NCBI GenBank assembly: GCA_937873655.1
Contig: CALMYQ010000059.1
Coordinates: 1-64,000 of the forward strand
Direction of reading: 5' to 3'
Length of the DNA stretch: 64,000 nucleotides
DNA from: an uncultured Lewinella sp.
GTDB taxonomy: Bacteria > Bacteroidota > Bacteroidia > Chitinophagales > Saprospiraceae
The notes under the pieces are model-generated. The model was not told the origin of the DNA. It did not search any database and was given only the letters and a program-made list of their open reading frames with translations. Position 1 is the stretch's first letter, and every line of letters starts with the position of its first letter. Both the position numbers and the translations under genes were made by a program. Positions 7,655 through 16,740 of this stretch are shown here, in pieces.

Positions 7655-9775
7655 CTAATCCGCAGGCGCCCAATAAAAACACGCGCCGCCTTTCCGGTCC
7701 GGTCTGGCTCCGGCGGCATCCGCAGAACACAGGCTGCCGGCATGCGGGTCAACGGCAATGAACCGGTGGTTGTGCAGGGACAAAAACATGACATCGCCCT
7801 TCAGCATATCCTGCCACTGGAAGGTAGAGGCGTCGCCCCCGTCTTCGGCTTCAATCCGCACTTGCGCCATCAACCCCTCGCCTTTGACGGTCACGAATCC
7901 GCCGCTCGAAACGGACTGCAAAGCGATCCGGCCGTTCCCGCGGTCGAGCACCCTGAACTGATCGGCATGGTCGCCCGCAAACGGGCTGCCGGGCGGTACG
8001 GGCCGGAGGTGATTACGCCAATTCACCAGCACCGTCGAATCGGCCAGGCTGGCGATCCGGATCACCTGGTTGTAAGGGATGGGGCGGGTCAGGGCTTTGT
8101 GCCGGGGCTCTTTCACTTCCATGCTGTTGAAGTCGGCGTAGCCGCCGTTTTTACCGAGGGTGTTGAAGGCGAACAGGGCATAACGAACGCCCTGGAAGGT
8201 GCGCAACTGGTAGGGCAGCTCCACTTTTTGGCCGATCTCTTCAAATGTTCTTCCATCGGTACTGAAACTGAATTGCCCCCAATCCTCATCGAAATTGCAG
8301 TACGCCCGCAGCCAGATCGTTCTGCCGGAGAAAGGCTTGCCGATGCGCTCAGCCGTTTGCTGGTTGAAAAGAACGAGGCCCTTTCCCTGAGCTGATTGTT
8401 CGATACCCAGCCAGGCGTAAGGCAGGTTCAACAGCGCCAGCCCCGCCAGGTCGCCGGTTTCCAGGCCGGATACATCCAGTTCGATGGTCGCATGCGATTC
8501 CGGACCGATACCGCGCTGGGTAAGGGTATTCCGGGCATGCCAGAAACTCTCCGCCGGACCGGTATGGATCCGCAGGTAGCCCTTTCGTTCCGTCAGCGAC
8601 CATTTTTCGTCGATGGGCACGTGATTCCATTGCCAGACGTTTTTCAGTTCGCTGCCGTCAAAATCGTCATTCCGCTCGAAGGGCGCCCGGGGCGCAGCGC
8701 TGAAGCCGGTATTGGGCTTGATCCAGGTTCGCGGACTGCGGGTCAGGTTGCCGGGCAGTCCGAAATAGGGCCATCCGTCCTGCCAGGTCACCGGCGACAG
8801 GGCGGTTACCCGGCCCACCGAATTGAAATCCAGCATCGACCAGCCCCACCATTCGCCCGACTGGATCTGGACGATCCCGCCCTGGTGCATGGGGATGCAG
8901 CCCACGTAATTTTCCGGGTACCGGACAACGGCGAACGGCGGGCCCGTCCGGTTGTCCCAGATCCTGAGCCGCTGGGCCTCGCCGAAGTTTTCCTCTGCGC
9001 TCATCAGGTTCACTTCATACGGACCGAAGGGTTGATCGGCGCGCAGGCATACCTGGTAGCAGACCGGGTCGTAGTTGGTATTGGTGATATAATACCGGCC
9101 GTTGATCTTGTAGATATGGCTGCCTTCGCCGGCGCCGCTGCCTTTTTCAACGATGACCTTCTCCGTGCCGGGCATCACATCCAGCAGGTCCGGCGTCAAT
9201 TGCACCATTTTGACCTCGTTGTATCCCCAGACCGCGTATATCCTGCCGTCGTCGTCAAACAGGACCGTCAGGTCGTGCAGGTTGGCCTTCATCTGTTGGT
9301 GTTTCCACGGCCCGGCGGGGTTGGTCGCCGAGAAAAGCTGGGTGCCGTGGCCGTTTACGTTGGAGAAGATGTAGAAAGTGCCGTTGTGGTACCGCAGGCA
9401 GGGCGCCCAGATGCCGCGGCCGTACATGTCCTTTCCGTCTTCCAGCCGCATATCCGGCCCCAGGTTCAGCCGGTCGACCGCGTAGGTGAGCAATTCCCAG
9501 TTGACCAGATCCCTGGAATGCAGGATGGGCAACCCCGGCATGGTGTGCATGGTGGTGCCCGTCATATAATAATCATCGCCTACGCGGATCAGATCCGGGT
9601 CGGAGAATTCTTCGTAGAACAGGGGATTGGTGAAGGAGCCGTTGCCGTTGTCGGCGGTCCAGGTTTCCTGGGCCGGTAAGTGGAGGCTGGACAGGTTAAA
9701 TAGGAGTGCGCAGATCAAAAACTGCCCGGACCTTACCCGATGTTTTCCCGTCATTGAAAATGAAATTTGGAGCAA
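7655..9775 (-). CDS. GH43-family glycosidase (beta-xylosidase/arabinofuranosidase-like)
   Basis: Predicted exported glycoside hydrolase family 43 enzyme acting on xylan- or arabinan-type chains. After a signal peptide (about 35 residues) the five-bladed propeller starts with the SDPDLIRVGDDYYMTG strand, whose Asp is the GH43 base. DLTVLFDDDGR holds the pKa-modulating Asp, and GAGEGSHIYK holds the general acid Glu. Residues about 365-560 resemble the beta-xylosidase C-terminal concanavalin-like domain, and the last about 120 residues form a small beta-rich unit, perhaps a fascin-like or carbohydrate-binding fold. At 706 residues it is longer than two-domain members for this reason. No SusC/SusD pair is adjacent, so it is not in a standard polysaccharide utilisation locus. 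Confidence 0.88.
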   Translation of the reverse strand: MLQISFSMTGKHRVRSGQFLICALLFNLSSLHLPAQETWTADNGNGSFTNPLFYEEFSDPDLIRVGDDYYMTGTTMHTMPGLPILHSRDLVNWELLTYAVDRLNLGPDMRLEDGKDMYGRGIWAPCLRYHNGTFYIFSNVNGHGTQLFSATNPAGPWKHQQMKANLHDLTVLFDDDGRIYAVWGYNEVKMVQLTPDLLDVMPGTEKVIVEKGSGAGEGSHIYKINGRYYITNTNYDPVCYQVCLRADQPFGPYEVNLMSAEENFGEAQRLRIWDNRTGPPFAVVRYPENYVGCIPMHQGGIVQIQSGEWWGWSMLDFNSVGRVTALSPVTWQDGWPYFGLPGNLTRSPRTWIKPNTGFSAAPRAPFERNDDFDGSELKNVWQWNHVPIDEKWSLTERKGYLRIHTGPAESFWHARNTLTQRGIGPESHATIELDVSGLETGDLAGLALLNLPYAWLGIEQSAQGKGLVLFNQQTAERIGKPFSGRTIWLRAYCNFDEDWGQFSFSTDGRTFEEIGQKVELPYQLRTFQGVRYALFAFNTLGKNGGYADFNSMEVKEPRHKALTRPIPYNQVIRIASLADSTVLVNWRNHLRPVPPGSPFAGDHADQFRVLDRGNGRIALQSVSSGGFVTVKGEGLMAQVRIEAEDGGDASTFQWQDMLKGDVMFLSLHNHRFIAVDPHAGSLCSADAAGARPDRKGGACFYWAPAD

Positions 9776-9857
9776 TTTACAAAATTGTATACCGATCCGT
9801 TAAAGCTTGCATTTTGCAGCGTACAATTCTTTTGAACCATTAAGGCATTAAGTTTCA

Positions 9858-10085
9858 TTAAGCTGCCTTAATTTTCCCATCCGGTTTTTCCAAAGAAGCC
9901 GCGGCATAAAAATCCGTCCACTGCGAATGGGCAAAGTATTTTATTTCGACCCATACCGTGTCGCCGCGTTTCACCTCAAGGTCGTTGGCCGGCATTTCGT
10001 AGTGGTAGGTCAGGTCGAAATACCCGCTTTTATTCGGGTTGTTGTGGTTCGTTCTTGATGTAATGTTGAATGGAGCAGTTAGCAT
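9858..10085 (-). CDS. Small protein of unknown function, possibly a gene fragment
   Basis: 75 codons, beta-strand-like composition (GYFDLTYHYEMPANDLEVK, then GDTVWVEIKYFAHSQWTDFY), no signal peptide and no family I recognise. It could be the last domain of a larger lost protein: in-frame stops occur directly upstream of its ATG. It sits between the GH43 gene and the direct repeats at the end of the AraC/TPR regulator gene. Coding status is uncertain. Confidence 0.35.
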   Translation of the reverse strand: MLTAPFNITSRTNHNNPNKSGYFDLTYHYEMPANDLEVKRGDTVWVEIKYFAHSQWTDFYAAASLEKPDGKIKAA

Positions 10086-10098
10086 TCAGGACTACAAC

Positions 10099-10187
10099 AG
10101 GCTTCTCAATCCCTGCGGGCTTAAGCATCCGTCTTGGAAGAGGTTGCCCGAACCTGACAAAGGCTTCTCAATCCCTGCGGGCTTAAG
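10099..10187. repeat. 27-bp direct repeat, two copies with 62-bp period
   Basis: Identical 27-base copies at 10099-10125 and 10161-10187, each containing the dyad CCCTGCGGG and ending CTTAAG. With one mismatch the match runs on for a further 5 bases. The 35-base spacer is unique. The right copy overlaps the stop codon of the adjoining regulator gene (10183-10185). Size and spacing resemble a single CRISPR repeat-spacer-repeat unit, but no cas gene is near and one copy overlaps a coding end. Confidence 0.8.
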
Positions 10188-12276
10188 AATCCAGGGGTAA
10201 GAGGCCCTTGCTTTCCAGGTCGGCGCGGATTGCCTTGTTGTTGTTCCAGAATTTGGTTTCAATGCTCTGCATGATCTCCTTGTATTCGGGCAGATCCCGG
10301 ATGGCATCCACGACCGGGTCCATCGGCAGCAACAGGATCCAATAGTAGTAATTATCTTCTTTGGAAAATTGTCGCAGGTGATCAAGCGCCTTATCGGTGT
10401 CCCCCAGGTAGGCGTAGTAAATGGCCTGATTGATCTGGTTGTAAATAGAATGGTCGTTCTCGGCATAATCCTTGAAATCCCCGATGTAGGTTTTCGCTTT
10501 TTCCGGGTGGCCCATTTTTTCGAACACCATGCCGATCTTAAGGTTTTCGTACCGGTATATATCGAGATTCTGCTTTTGGGAAAGGTCGATGAACCGGGTA
10601 TAATAACGGTAGGCGGTTTTATAGTCCCGCATGAGGTAGCTCAGTTTTCCCAATTCCTGCAGCAGCATGATATCCGCCGTATCCTTTTGCATTTCCTTTT
10701 CCATCATGGTCCTGGTTTGCACGAGGTCCCTGGTTTTTACGAAATAGATGTATATTTTCACAAAGCCGGATATCCGGTTGGAAGGGTCATAATTCAGCGA
10801 TTTCCGGATGCAGGTCAGCGATTCGTCGATGAAGCCGGCCTGCAAAAGGGCATTGCTGAGCTGCAGGTAATTGTAGCATGCCGTGGTAGAATCCGTTGTT
10901 GCGACATCCACCCGCGTTTTCATCAGGGCGTACTCCAGGTATTTGGCGGTATTGGGCACATGGGCATAATAAAACTCGGAAAGAAAGTGCAGTACGAGTC
11001 CAGAATTGGGGTTGATTGCCAGGGCTTTTTCCAGGTAGGGGACGGCTGTCTGGTAATCCTGGTTGTAAATATACGATAGCGCCTTGGCCACGAGGCTTTC
11101 CGACAATTGCGGGTCCAGCAGATAGGCTTTTTCAGCATAGGTCCGGATCTCTTCCCCGAATTGCCGATCCTGCTGGTAGATATCCAGGTAAAAGAAAACC
11201 ATGGTCGCATCCGCGTACGCCAGAGCAAAATTGCCATCCAGTTCGATGGCTTTTTTGAAGAAAGGGAGTGCAGCTTCGAGGTTGTCGCGTTCTCCGTTAT
11301 AGAAAAGATCGCGCCCTTTCAGGTACTGGTCGTAAGCGGCCAGGTTTTCGGTGGGTCGTTTTTCGATAATCTTCTTCTCTTCCGGCGTGATGATCACCTG
11401 GATCTCATCGGCGATATTCCGGGCGATCTCCTGCTGGAGTTCAAAAATGTCTTTGGTTTCCCGCCGGTATTGTTTCGCCCAGAGATGGCTGTCGGTTGAG
11501 GCTTCGATCAGCTGGATGTTCAGGAGAATGCGGTCGCCGATCTTCTGGCCGCTGCCCTCCACAAAGTAGCTCACGTTCAGTTCTTCCGCCATTTCGGGGA
11601 TCGTCAGGGTGGTGTTGCGGTATTTTTCCGTAGAGGTCCGGCTCACGACCCGCAGGCCCTTTATTTTTTGCAGGTTGGTCAGCGTCGACTCCATGAGCCC
11701 GTTGATCAGGTAGAGATTCGTGGAGTCGCTGCTGTCGTTCCGGAAGGGCAATACGGCGATCGACTTTTCGAGGGTCGGCGCACTTTTGGCGGTATCGGCT
11801 GAAAAATAGATCCATCCGCCCAGCCCCAGAATGAAGGCTAACGCCACACCGCCCCAGCCCATAAGCCGCCTGCCGGTCCGGCGTTTTACCGGTTGCGGCG
11901 CAGGTTCGCTTTCGGGGGGGATCCCGGCTTCCATTCTCCGGCCAACCTCGCCGGGCGGGTAGCCGTAGTATTCGCGAAAGCACTTGATGAAATAGGATGT
12001 GCTGCTGAAGCCGACCTCAAAGGAGACTTCCGAGACGTTTTTGGCGGACTTCCGGAGCAGCTCCATACTGCGTTGCAACCGGATCTGGCGGATGAACTGG
12101 CTTACCGACAATTTGGTCAGCTTGTTCACCTTGCGCAGCAGGTTGGAACGGCTCATGTTTACGGCCTCCGCCAGCTCCGACACGCCGAATTGCTCATTGG
12201 AAAGGTGCTCCTCCACCAGGGAGGTGAGCTGCTCTAAGAAATCTTTATCTGAAGGACGAGGTTCCGGCATAATCAC
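10183..12276 (-). CDS. Membrane-anchored AraC-type regulator with TolB-like and TPR domains
   Basis: One-component sensor/regulator of a kind common in Saprospiria. Residues about 8-115 are an AraC/XylS double helix-turn-helix with a recognisable second helix (FSSTSYFIKCFREYYGYPPG). A single membrane segment follows at about 137-158. Residues about 170-300 match the TolB/FlgO-like N-terminal domain (SIAVLPFRNDSSDS, then EGSGQKIGDRI), and the rest (300-697) is a series of TPR helices. Topology places DNA binding in the cytoplasm and the TPR part in the periplasm, so an envelope signal could reach DNA directly. It faces away from the ankyrin lipoprotein gene, sharing a 176-bp divergent control region. 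The target genes are unknown. The start at 12276 has an alternative Met two codons in. Confidence 0.88.
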   Translation of the reverse strand: MIMPEPRPSDKDFLEQLTSLVEEHLSNEQFGVSELAEAVNMSRSNLLRKVNKLTKLSVSQFIRQIRLQRSMELLRKSAKNVSEVSFEVGFSSTSYFIKCFREYYGYPPGEVGRRMEAGIPPESEPAPQPVKRRTGRRLMGWGGVALAFILGLGGWIYFSADTAKSAPTLEKSIAVLPFRNDSSDSTNLYLINGLMESTLTNLQKIKGLRVVSRTSTEKYRNTTLTIPEMAEELNVSYFVEGSGQKIGDRILLNIQLIEASTDSHLWAKQYRRETKDIFELQQEIARNIADEIQVIITPEEKKIIEKRPTENLAAYDQYLKGRDLFYNGERDNLEAALPFFKKAIELDGNFALAYADATMVFFYLDIYQQDRQFGEEIRTYAEKAYLLDPQLSESLVAKALSYIYNQDYQTAVPYLEKALAINPNSGLVLHFLSEFYYAHVPNTAKYLEYALMKTRVDVATTDSTTACYNYLQLSNALLQAGFIDESLTCIRKSLNYDPSNRISGFVKIYIYFVKTRDLVQTRTMMEKEMQKDTADIMLLQELGKLSYLMRDYKTAYRYYTRFIDLSQKQNLDIYRYENLKIGMVFEKMGHPEKAKTYIGDFKDYAENDHSIYNQINQAIYYAYLGDTDKALDHLRQFSKEDNYYYWILLLPMDPVVDAIRDLPEYKEIMQSIETKFWNNNKAIRADLESKGLLPLDS

Positions 12277-12413
12277 TCAAAAAGGTCGGCTTTTCCCGGT
12301 TTGGAGGCCGCATTTGCATCATAATTTATATCGATGCGTCATAATTTACAGGCGTTCCTCAAACTTTACGATTTTGTCCGCAAGGTTGTTTAGCGCGGCC
12401 TTTTGCCCCGGCC

Positions 12414-12421
12414 TACCTTTG
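12414..12421 (+). promoter_or_regulatory. Candidate -7 element (TACCTTTG) for the ankyrin lipoprotein gene
   Basis: Matches the Bacteroidota -7 consensus TAnnTTTG, 31 bases before the ATG at 12453. The -33 region is not a good match, so the promoter is a moderate call. The 176-bp gap also holds a repeated CATAATTTA motif around 12319-12352 that could be an operator. Confidence 0.45.
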
Positions 12422-12452
12422 CGACATCAAAATTATCAAAAAAACACAGACC

Positions 12453-13028
12453 ATGAAAACGTACTGGACCAAGTCCGTAAAACTATCGGCAAGCATCCTT
12501 TTTTTTGCCCTTTTTCTGGGCGCATCCGCGTGCAAAGACACTAATTCTTCCGGATCGGAGACGGGTGTGAAGCCGCCGAAAACCGATATTCACACGGCCG
12601 TGCTCACCGACGACCTCGATGCGCTGAAACAACATATCGCAGCCGGCACCAACATCAACGAGAAGGACCCGTTCGGCGGCTCCAGCCCGCTGATCAGCGC
12701 CGCCGTGTTCGGCAAGACCGAAGCCGCCAAAATCCTCCTTGACGCCGGAGCGGATATCAATTTTCAGAATAACGACGGCTCTACTGCCCTGCACAGCGCG
12801 GCGTTCTTCTGCCGCCCGGAAATTGTAAAGATGCTGCTGGAAAAAGGCGCTGACAAAACGATCCGCAACAAGTTCGGCGCAACGGCCTATGAATCCGTTG
12901 CCTTTCCCTTCAGCGATGCCAAGGGCACCTATGACATCATGGCCGCCACCCTCGGCTCCATGGGGCTGCAACTGGATTACGCGTACCTGGAGCAGGAGCG
13001 GCCGGTGATTGCCGAAATGCTGAAGTAG
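12453..13028 (+). CDS. Ankyrin-repeat lipoprotein
   Basis: 191 residues. A lipoprotein signal ends at the lipobox ASAC (Cys near residue 28), so the protein is tethered to a membrane facing the periplasm. Residues about 45-145 contain at least three ankyrin repeats; a clear one reads GSTALHSAAFFCRPEIVKML. The last 40 residues are helical. Ankyrin repeats bind proteins; in bacteria small periplasmic ones sometimes partner catalase or other stress enzymes, but no such neighbour is present. The next gene on the strand starts 24 bp downstream, so the two may be co-transcribed. Partner unknown. Confidence 0.85.
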   Translation: MKTYWTKSVKLSASILFFALFLGASACKDTNSSGSETGVKPPKTDIHTAVLTDDLDALKQHIAAGTNINEKDPFGGSSPLISAAVFGKTEAAKILLDAGADINFQNNDGSTALHSAAFFCRPEIVKMLLEKGADKTIRNKFGATAYESVAFPFSDAKGTYDIMAATLGSMGLQLDYAYLEQERPVIAEMLK

Positions 13029-13052
13029 TCATCCACCGAAAAATTCAATGCC

Positions 13053-14138
13053 ATGGAAACCACCGCAAGAAGACACGATATCGACTGGCTGCGCGTCATC
13101 GCCATCGGATTGCTGCTGATCTACCACGTAGCCATCGGCTTCCAATCCTGGGGCACTATGATCGGCTTTATCGCCAACAAACAACCCTGGGCTTCCTTGT
13201 GGATTCCCATGACCATGTTGAATGTATGGCGCATCCCCCTGCTGTTCTTCGTGTCCGGTATGGGCGTCAATTTCGCCATTCGTAAAAGAGACTGGAAACA
13301 ACTGTTGAAGGAGCGGGCAGGTCGCATCCTGCTCCCCTTCATTTTCGGCATTTTTTTCATCGTGCCGGTGCACGTCTGGATCTGGCAAAAGTATTACCAC
13401 CTCCCCACCGGTTACGCTTACGGACCGGGGCACCTCTGGTTTCTGGGCAATATCTTTGCCTACGTGGTCATTCTTTCGCCCGTTTTCTTCTACCTGAAGA
13501 ACCATGCGGAAGGCAAGCCGGCCAGGGCCCTGAAAAGGGCATTGTCCCACCCATTGGGCCTGCTGCCGGTAGCCGCGCTGTTCATAGCGGAAGTACTGAT
13601 CATCCAACCTCGTCCGTTTGAGCTGTACGCCATGACCTGGCATGGTTTCTTCCTGGGATTGCTCGCCTTTTTCACGGGGTTTTGCTTCGTTTTCAGCGGC
13701 AAGCCGTTCTGGGAGATGATCTTCAGGTGGAAGTGGCTGTTTGTGGCCGCGGCGGCTGCACTTTTTGTATTGCGGATCGCGTATTTTCAGCAATTCGCGC
13801 CGAATTACCTGATCTCGATCGAATCCAATGCCTGGGTCTTAACGGCCTTCGCTTTTGGATACAGGTACCTCAACCGTCCTGGGAAAGCCCTGCGGTACCT
13901 GAGCCAGGCGGCGTACCCGGTGTATATCGTGCACATGATCTTTTTGTACCTCGGTTCGCTCCTGATCTTTCCGCTGCCGGTCCCGGTACCGTTGCAGTTT
14001 GTGCTGACCTTGCTGTTCACCCTGGGCGGGTGCCTTGCAACGTACGAATTTGTGATCCGGCGGGTGGGATTTTTGCGGCCGCTGTTCGGGTTGAAAGGCG
14101 GACGGAAGGCGGGGATGCAGGCGCCGGCGGGGGGTTAA
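13053..14138 (+). CDS. Acyltransferase family 3 membrane protein (MdoC/OatA-like)
   Basis: 361 residues with about ten membrane helices. The N-terminal signature RRHDIDWLRVIAIGLLLIYH, with its terminal His, is the typical start of acyltransferase-3 proteins, which move acyl groups across the inner membrane onto sugars, glucans or peptidoglycan. A GHLWFLGN motif near residue 130 is also characteristic. No SGNH domain is fused, so the acceptor is handled by this protein alone or by an unlinked partner. The MdoC/OpgC-like subgroup is the closest resemblance I can see, but substrate is not determined. The C-terminus is basic and glycine rich. Confidence 0.88.
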   Translation: METTARRHDIDWLRVIAIGLLLIYHVAIGFQSWGTMIGFIANKQPWASLWIPMTMLNVWRIPLLFFVSGMGVNFAIRKRDWKQLLKERAGRILLPFIFGIFFIVPVHVWIWQKYYHLPTGYAYGPGHLWFLGNIFAYVVILSPVFFYLKNHAEGKPARALKRALSHPLGLLPVAALFIAEVLIIQPRPFELYAMTWHGFFLGLLAFFTGFCFVFSGKPFWEMIFRWKWLFVAAAAALFVLRIAYFQQFAPNYLISIESNAWVLTAFAFGYRYLNRPGKALRYLSQAAYPVYIVHMIFLYLGSLLIFPLPVPVPLQFVLTLLFTLGGCLATYEFVIRRVGFLRPLFGLKGGRKAGMQAPAGG

Positions 14139-14144
14139 GGGGAA

Positions 14145-14356
14145 ATGTCAATTCTCCTTTCGGCCTCTTCGGTAGCAATTCCGTTATAAAAATCCCGGAC
14201 GAGATCGTGATCAACGTGGCTATTTTATCTTTTTTCTTCATCCGTCAATTGGTCATAATGAGAAGGAGAACTGAAGGCCAGGGCCGGCCAATCGTGGTGG
14301 ATTTGCCCGCATTCAGGACATCGGTATTTAATATTCTTTTTTTTCTTGAAGGCCAT
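14145..14356 (-). pseudogene. Truncated, frameshifted DUF2199 protein
   Basis: The ATG at 14356 starts 3 bp beyond the radical SAM stop codon. The frame gives a Lys-rich start, then YRCPECGQIHHDWPALAFSS and YDQLTDEEK, which match the CxxC zinc-ribbon-like start and following helix of DUF2199 proteins. It hits a stop after about 40 codons; shifting frame continues the helix (DKIATL) for a short way before similarity fades. DUF2199 proteins are normally about 150-170 residues, so most of the gene is lost. Confidence 0.65.
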
Positions 14357-14358
14357 TT

Positions 14359-15723
14359 TCACATAGCCGAAGATAAGGTCTCTTTTTCAATAACCCGCCG
14401 CCCCTTCTTCCGCTTTGACATGTCAACCGGGTAATTCTTGCGCAATTTTTTCAGGCAGTAAAAGGTGTTCATAAAGAACACCATTAAAAAGGCGCCCCAA
14501 TTGAGCGAAAGCGCACGCCGTATTCTCTTGACCGAAAAGGTGAAGCTGAAACTCCGGGTCCATAATTTCCGGTGCGCAGCGAGCAATTCCGGTTCGGTCA
14601 TCCGGTGTGGTTTGAAGGCGACGTTGTAGCCGTTGTAAAAATCCCAGTCCCTGGGTTTGATGATCCTGTCTTCCTCTTCGAGTTTGTCGTAGATCGGGGT
14701 ACCCGCAAAAGGTGTCATGATGCTCAGGAAGGGCACGTCGATACCGATCTCCATCAATTGATCGGCCATTTCCACGATGCTCTTTTCATCGTCGTGGTCA
14801 AATCCGGCGATGAAACCGGCCATGACGGCAATGCCCCTTCGCCGGATCTCCGCTACGGCCTTTTTGTAATTTTCCGCTTTATTTTGCCTTTTATTGGCGT
14901 CTTTCAGGGATTCCGCGCCAAAGGATTCGATGCCCAGGAACACGCCGATGCACCCGGATGCCTTCATCAGGTCCAATAACTCCGGGTCCTTGGCAATGTC
15001 CATGCTGGCCTGGGTGAGCCACCACTTTTTCAGTGGGATCATCTTCCTCAGCAGTTCCCGGATATAGGGCCGCCTGATGGTCAGGTTATCGTCCCAGAAC
15101 CAGACGATCTTCCGCTGCCACCAATGGCTGAACCGGTCATAGGACGCGTCCCGGATCACATCATCCACAGGGCGCAACCGGAAGCCGGGGTTGAGAGACG
15201 GAACGGTGCAGAAGGAGCAGGAGAACGGACACCCGCGGGTAGCCTGGATCACCTTTTTGATAAAGAACCGGTCGGACAGCAGGTCGTACCGCGGCGTCGG
15301 CAGGTTTTGCATATCCGAAGGGGTTCCCATATATACATCCCTGAGGCAGCCTTTTTCCGCGTCTTCCAGCAGGCTTTCCCAGACATTCTCCGCTTCACCC
15401 GTCACGACGGCATCAAAATACGCCAGGGCCTCTTCTTTGTTGTAGGTGACGTGCGGGCCGCCCGCCACCAGGATTTTTCCCCGTTTTCGGAATTCTCCGG
15501 CGATGGCATAAGCGGCATTGGCGAAACCGCTGAAAAAAGAGACCGCAATGAGGTCCGCATCCGAATTGTAATCGATCCGATCAACCTGCTGGTGATACAC
15601 CTTTACTTCATGTTTTGAGGGCGTAATGGCGGCCAGATGAATACCTGTGATCGGCGGTGTAAAATCCTTTTCGTGGCCGAATTCGTAGCGTTGAACGTAG
15701 GCGATGATGATGTCGATCTTCAT
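14359..15723 (-). CDS. B12-binding-domain radical SAM protein
   Basis: 454 residues. Residues 1-140 have the Rossmann-like cobalamin-binding fold typical of this group ([14 protein letters not shown]), without the DxHxxG motif. The radical SAM core follows, with its CxxxCxxC cluster in CPFSCSFC near residue 175 after the usual QATRG. The C-terminal 110 residues match the helical tail of the HpnJ/HpnR-like and uncharacterised DUF4070-type members. Such enzymes methylate or rearrange lipids, hopanoids or antibiotics. No lipid gene is adjacent, so the substrate is open. A well-formed promoter lies 50-85 bp upstream. Confidence 0.87.
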   Translation of the reverse strand: MKIDIIIAYVQRYEFGHEKDFTPPITGIHLAAITPSKHEVKVYHQQVDRIDYNSDADLIAVSFFSGFANAAYAIAGEFRKRGKILVAGGPHVTYNKEEALAYFDAVVTGEAENVWESLLEDAEKGCLRDVYMGTPSDMQNLPTPRYDLLSDRFFIKKVIQATRGCPFSCSFCTVPSLNPGFRLRPVDDVIRDASYDRFSHWWQRKIVWFWDDNLTIRRPYIRELLRKMIPLKKWWLTQASMDIAKDPELLDLMKASGCIGVFLGIESFGAESLKDANKRQNKAENYKKAVAEIRRRGIAVMAGFIAGFDHDDEKSIVEMADQLMEIGIDVPFLSIMTPFAGTPIYDKLEEEDRIIKPRDWDFYNGYNVAFKPHRMTEPELLAAHRKLWTRSFSFTFSVKRIRRALSLNWGAFLMVFFMNTFYCLKKLRKNYPVDMSKRKKGRRVIEKETLSSAM

Positions 15724-15775
15724 GTGGGAGGATTTAAAAACGTAAATTCACTGCATTAAAAAGTACTTTGTATTT

Positions 15776-15807
15776 CAAAGTTACATTTTAAAACGGAACC
15801 CTCCAAA
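15776..15807 (-). promoter_or_regulatory. Bacteroidota-type promoter for the radical SAM gene
   Basis: On the minus strand, TTTG (plus 15804-15807) is followed after exactly 20 bases by TAACTTTG (plus 15776-15783). This fits the -33/-7 consensus, and a start site near 15769 would leave a leader of about 45 bases. From 15808 to 16057 I see no gene. Confidence 0.6.
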
Positions 15808-16057
15808 TTTCGGCCCTGAAAAATGAATTGGTATTTTAATGTGAGTTCGGAATAGACTCCTTTTCTGACGCCGTACAAATCCGCACAGCACCCGTTCGGA
15901 TGGGCATGTGGCCTTTCCGGCTTTTCTGTTTGCGCGATCAATAATCGTATGCATGATTGGTCTATATTTGCTCATCCGGCCACCTGGTGATCAGGGCCGA
16001 AAAACCGACCGGAAGGCATTCCTCCGGGATTGAAACCATAAAAAAATCAACATTGGC

Positions 16058-16501
16058 ATGATCCGACCATACCAACCCGCCGATAAAGATCAACTTCTCG
16101 CCCTCATCCGGTTGAATATCCCCCAATATTTCGCGCCGGAAGAGGCCGCCGACTTTGAGGAATACCTCGACCAATATGCGGAAACCTATTTTGTCTTTGA
16201 AGAAACCGGCCGGATCATCGGCTCAGGAGGCATCAATTATTTTCCGGAATCGGGCCTGGCGCGCATCTCCTGGGATTTCGTCCACCCCGACCACCACGGC
16301 AAGGGGATCGGCCGCCGGTTGACCCAGCACCGGATCGAAGAAATACGTAAACATCCTGCTATCTCCAAGATCCAGGTGCGGACCTCACAACTGGCCTGCC
16401 GTTTCTACGAAAAAATGGGATTTACCCTGGAAAGCACCGAAAAGGATTTCTGGGCCGAAGGCTTCGACCTGTATTCGATGGGTATGGTTTTACCCCGCTA
16501 A
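16058..16501 (+). CDS. GNAT-family N-acetyltransferase
   Basis: 147-residue single-domain acetyl-CoA-dependent acyltransferase. The pyrophosphate-binding loop is visible as HHGKGIGRRL near residues 87-96 (R/Q-x-x-G-x-G/A type), preceded by the beta4 strand WDFVHPD and followed by the YEKMGF motif near residue 130. Such enzymes acetylate amines of small molecules or protein N-termini; the substrate is not evident. It is a single-gene unit: the gene before it is divergent and modB after it is convergent. The ATG at 16058 gives the standard MIRPYQPADK start. Confidence 0.85.
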   Translation: MIRPYQPADKDQLLALIRLNIPQYFAPEEAADFEEYLDQYAETYFVFEETGRIIGSGGINYFPESGLARISWDFVHPDHHGKGIGRRLTQHRIEEIRKHPAISKIQVRTSQLACRFYEKMGFTLESTEKDFWAEGFDLYSMGMVLPR

Positions 16502-16740
16502 ATCGCCGGACCGTTCGAAAATTGAGGGACGCAAAGCTTTTATTTTTAGGACGGACAGCTTGCTAAAAATCGGATTGATACAATATGCTGAACGGCCTCC
16601 CTCAGGGTGTTTTTGAACCACAAAAGAAACAAAAGAAAACAAAAGTTTTAAAGCCGTTAATTTGCCGGGGCAAATCAACTTCCGGCGGGCGTAGTGACAC
16701 CGTCAGCGTTACGGAAGCAGCATATCCTCTCACCCTCTCC

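Noticed and set aside
8396..9679. 427-codon plus-strand frame
   Set aside because: Antisense shadow of the GH43 gene.
10099..10187. Functional CRISPR array
   Set aside because: Only two copies, no cas gene, and one copy overlaps a stop codon.
13029..13793. 254-codon minus-strand frame
   Set aside because: Antisense shadow of the acyltransferase gene.
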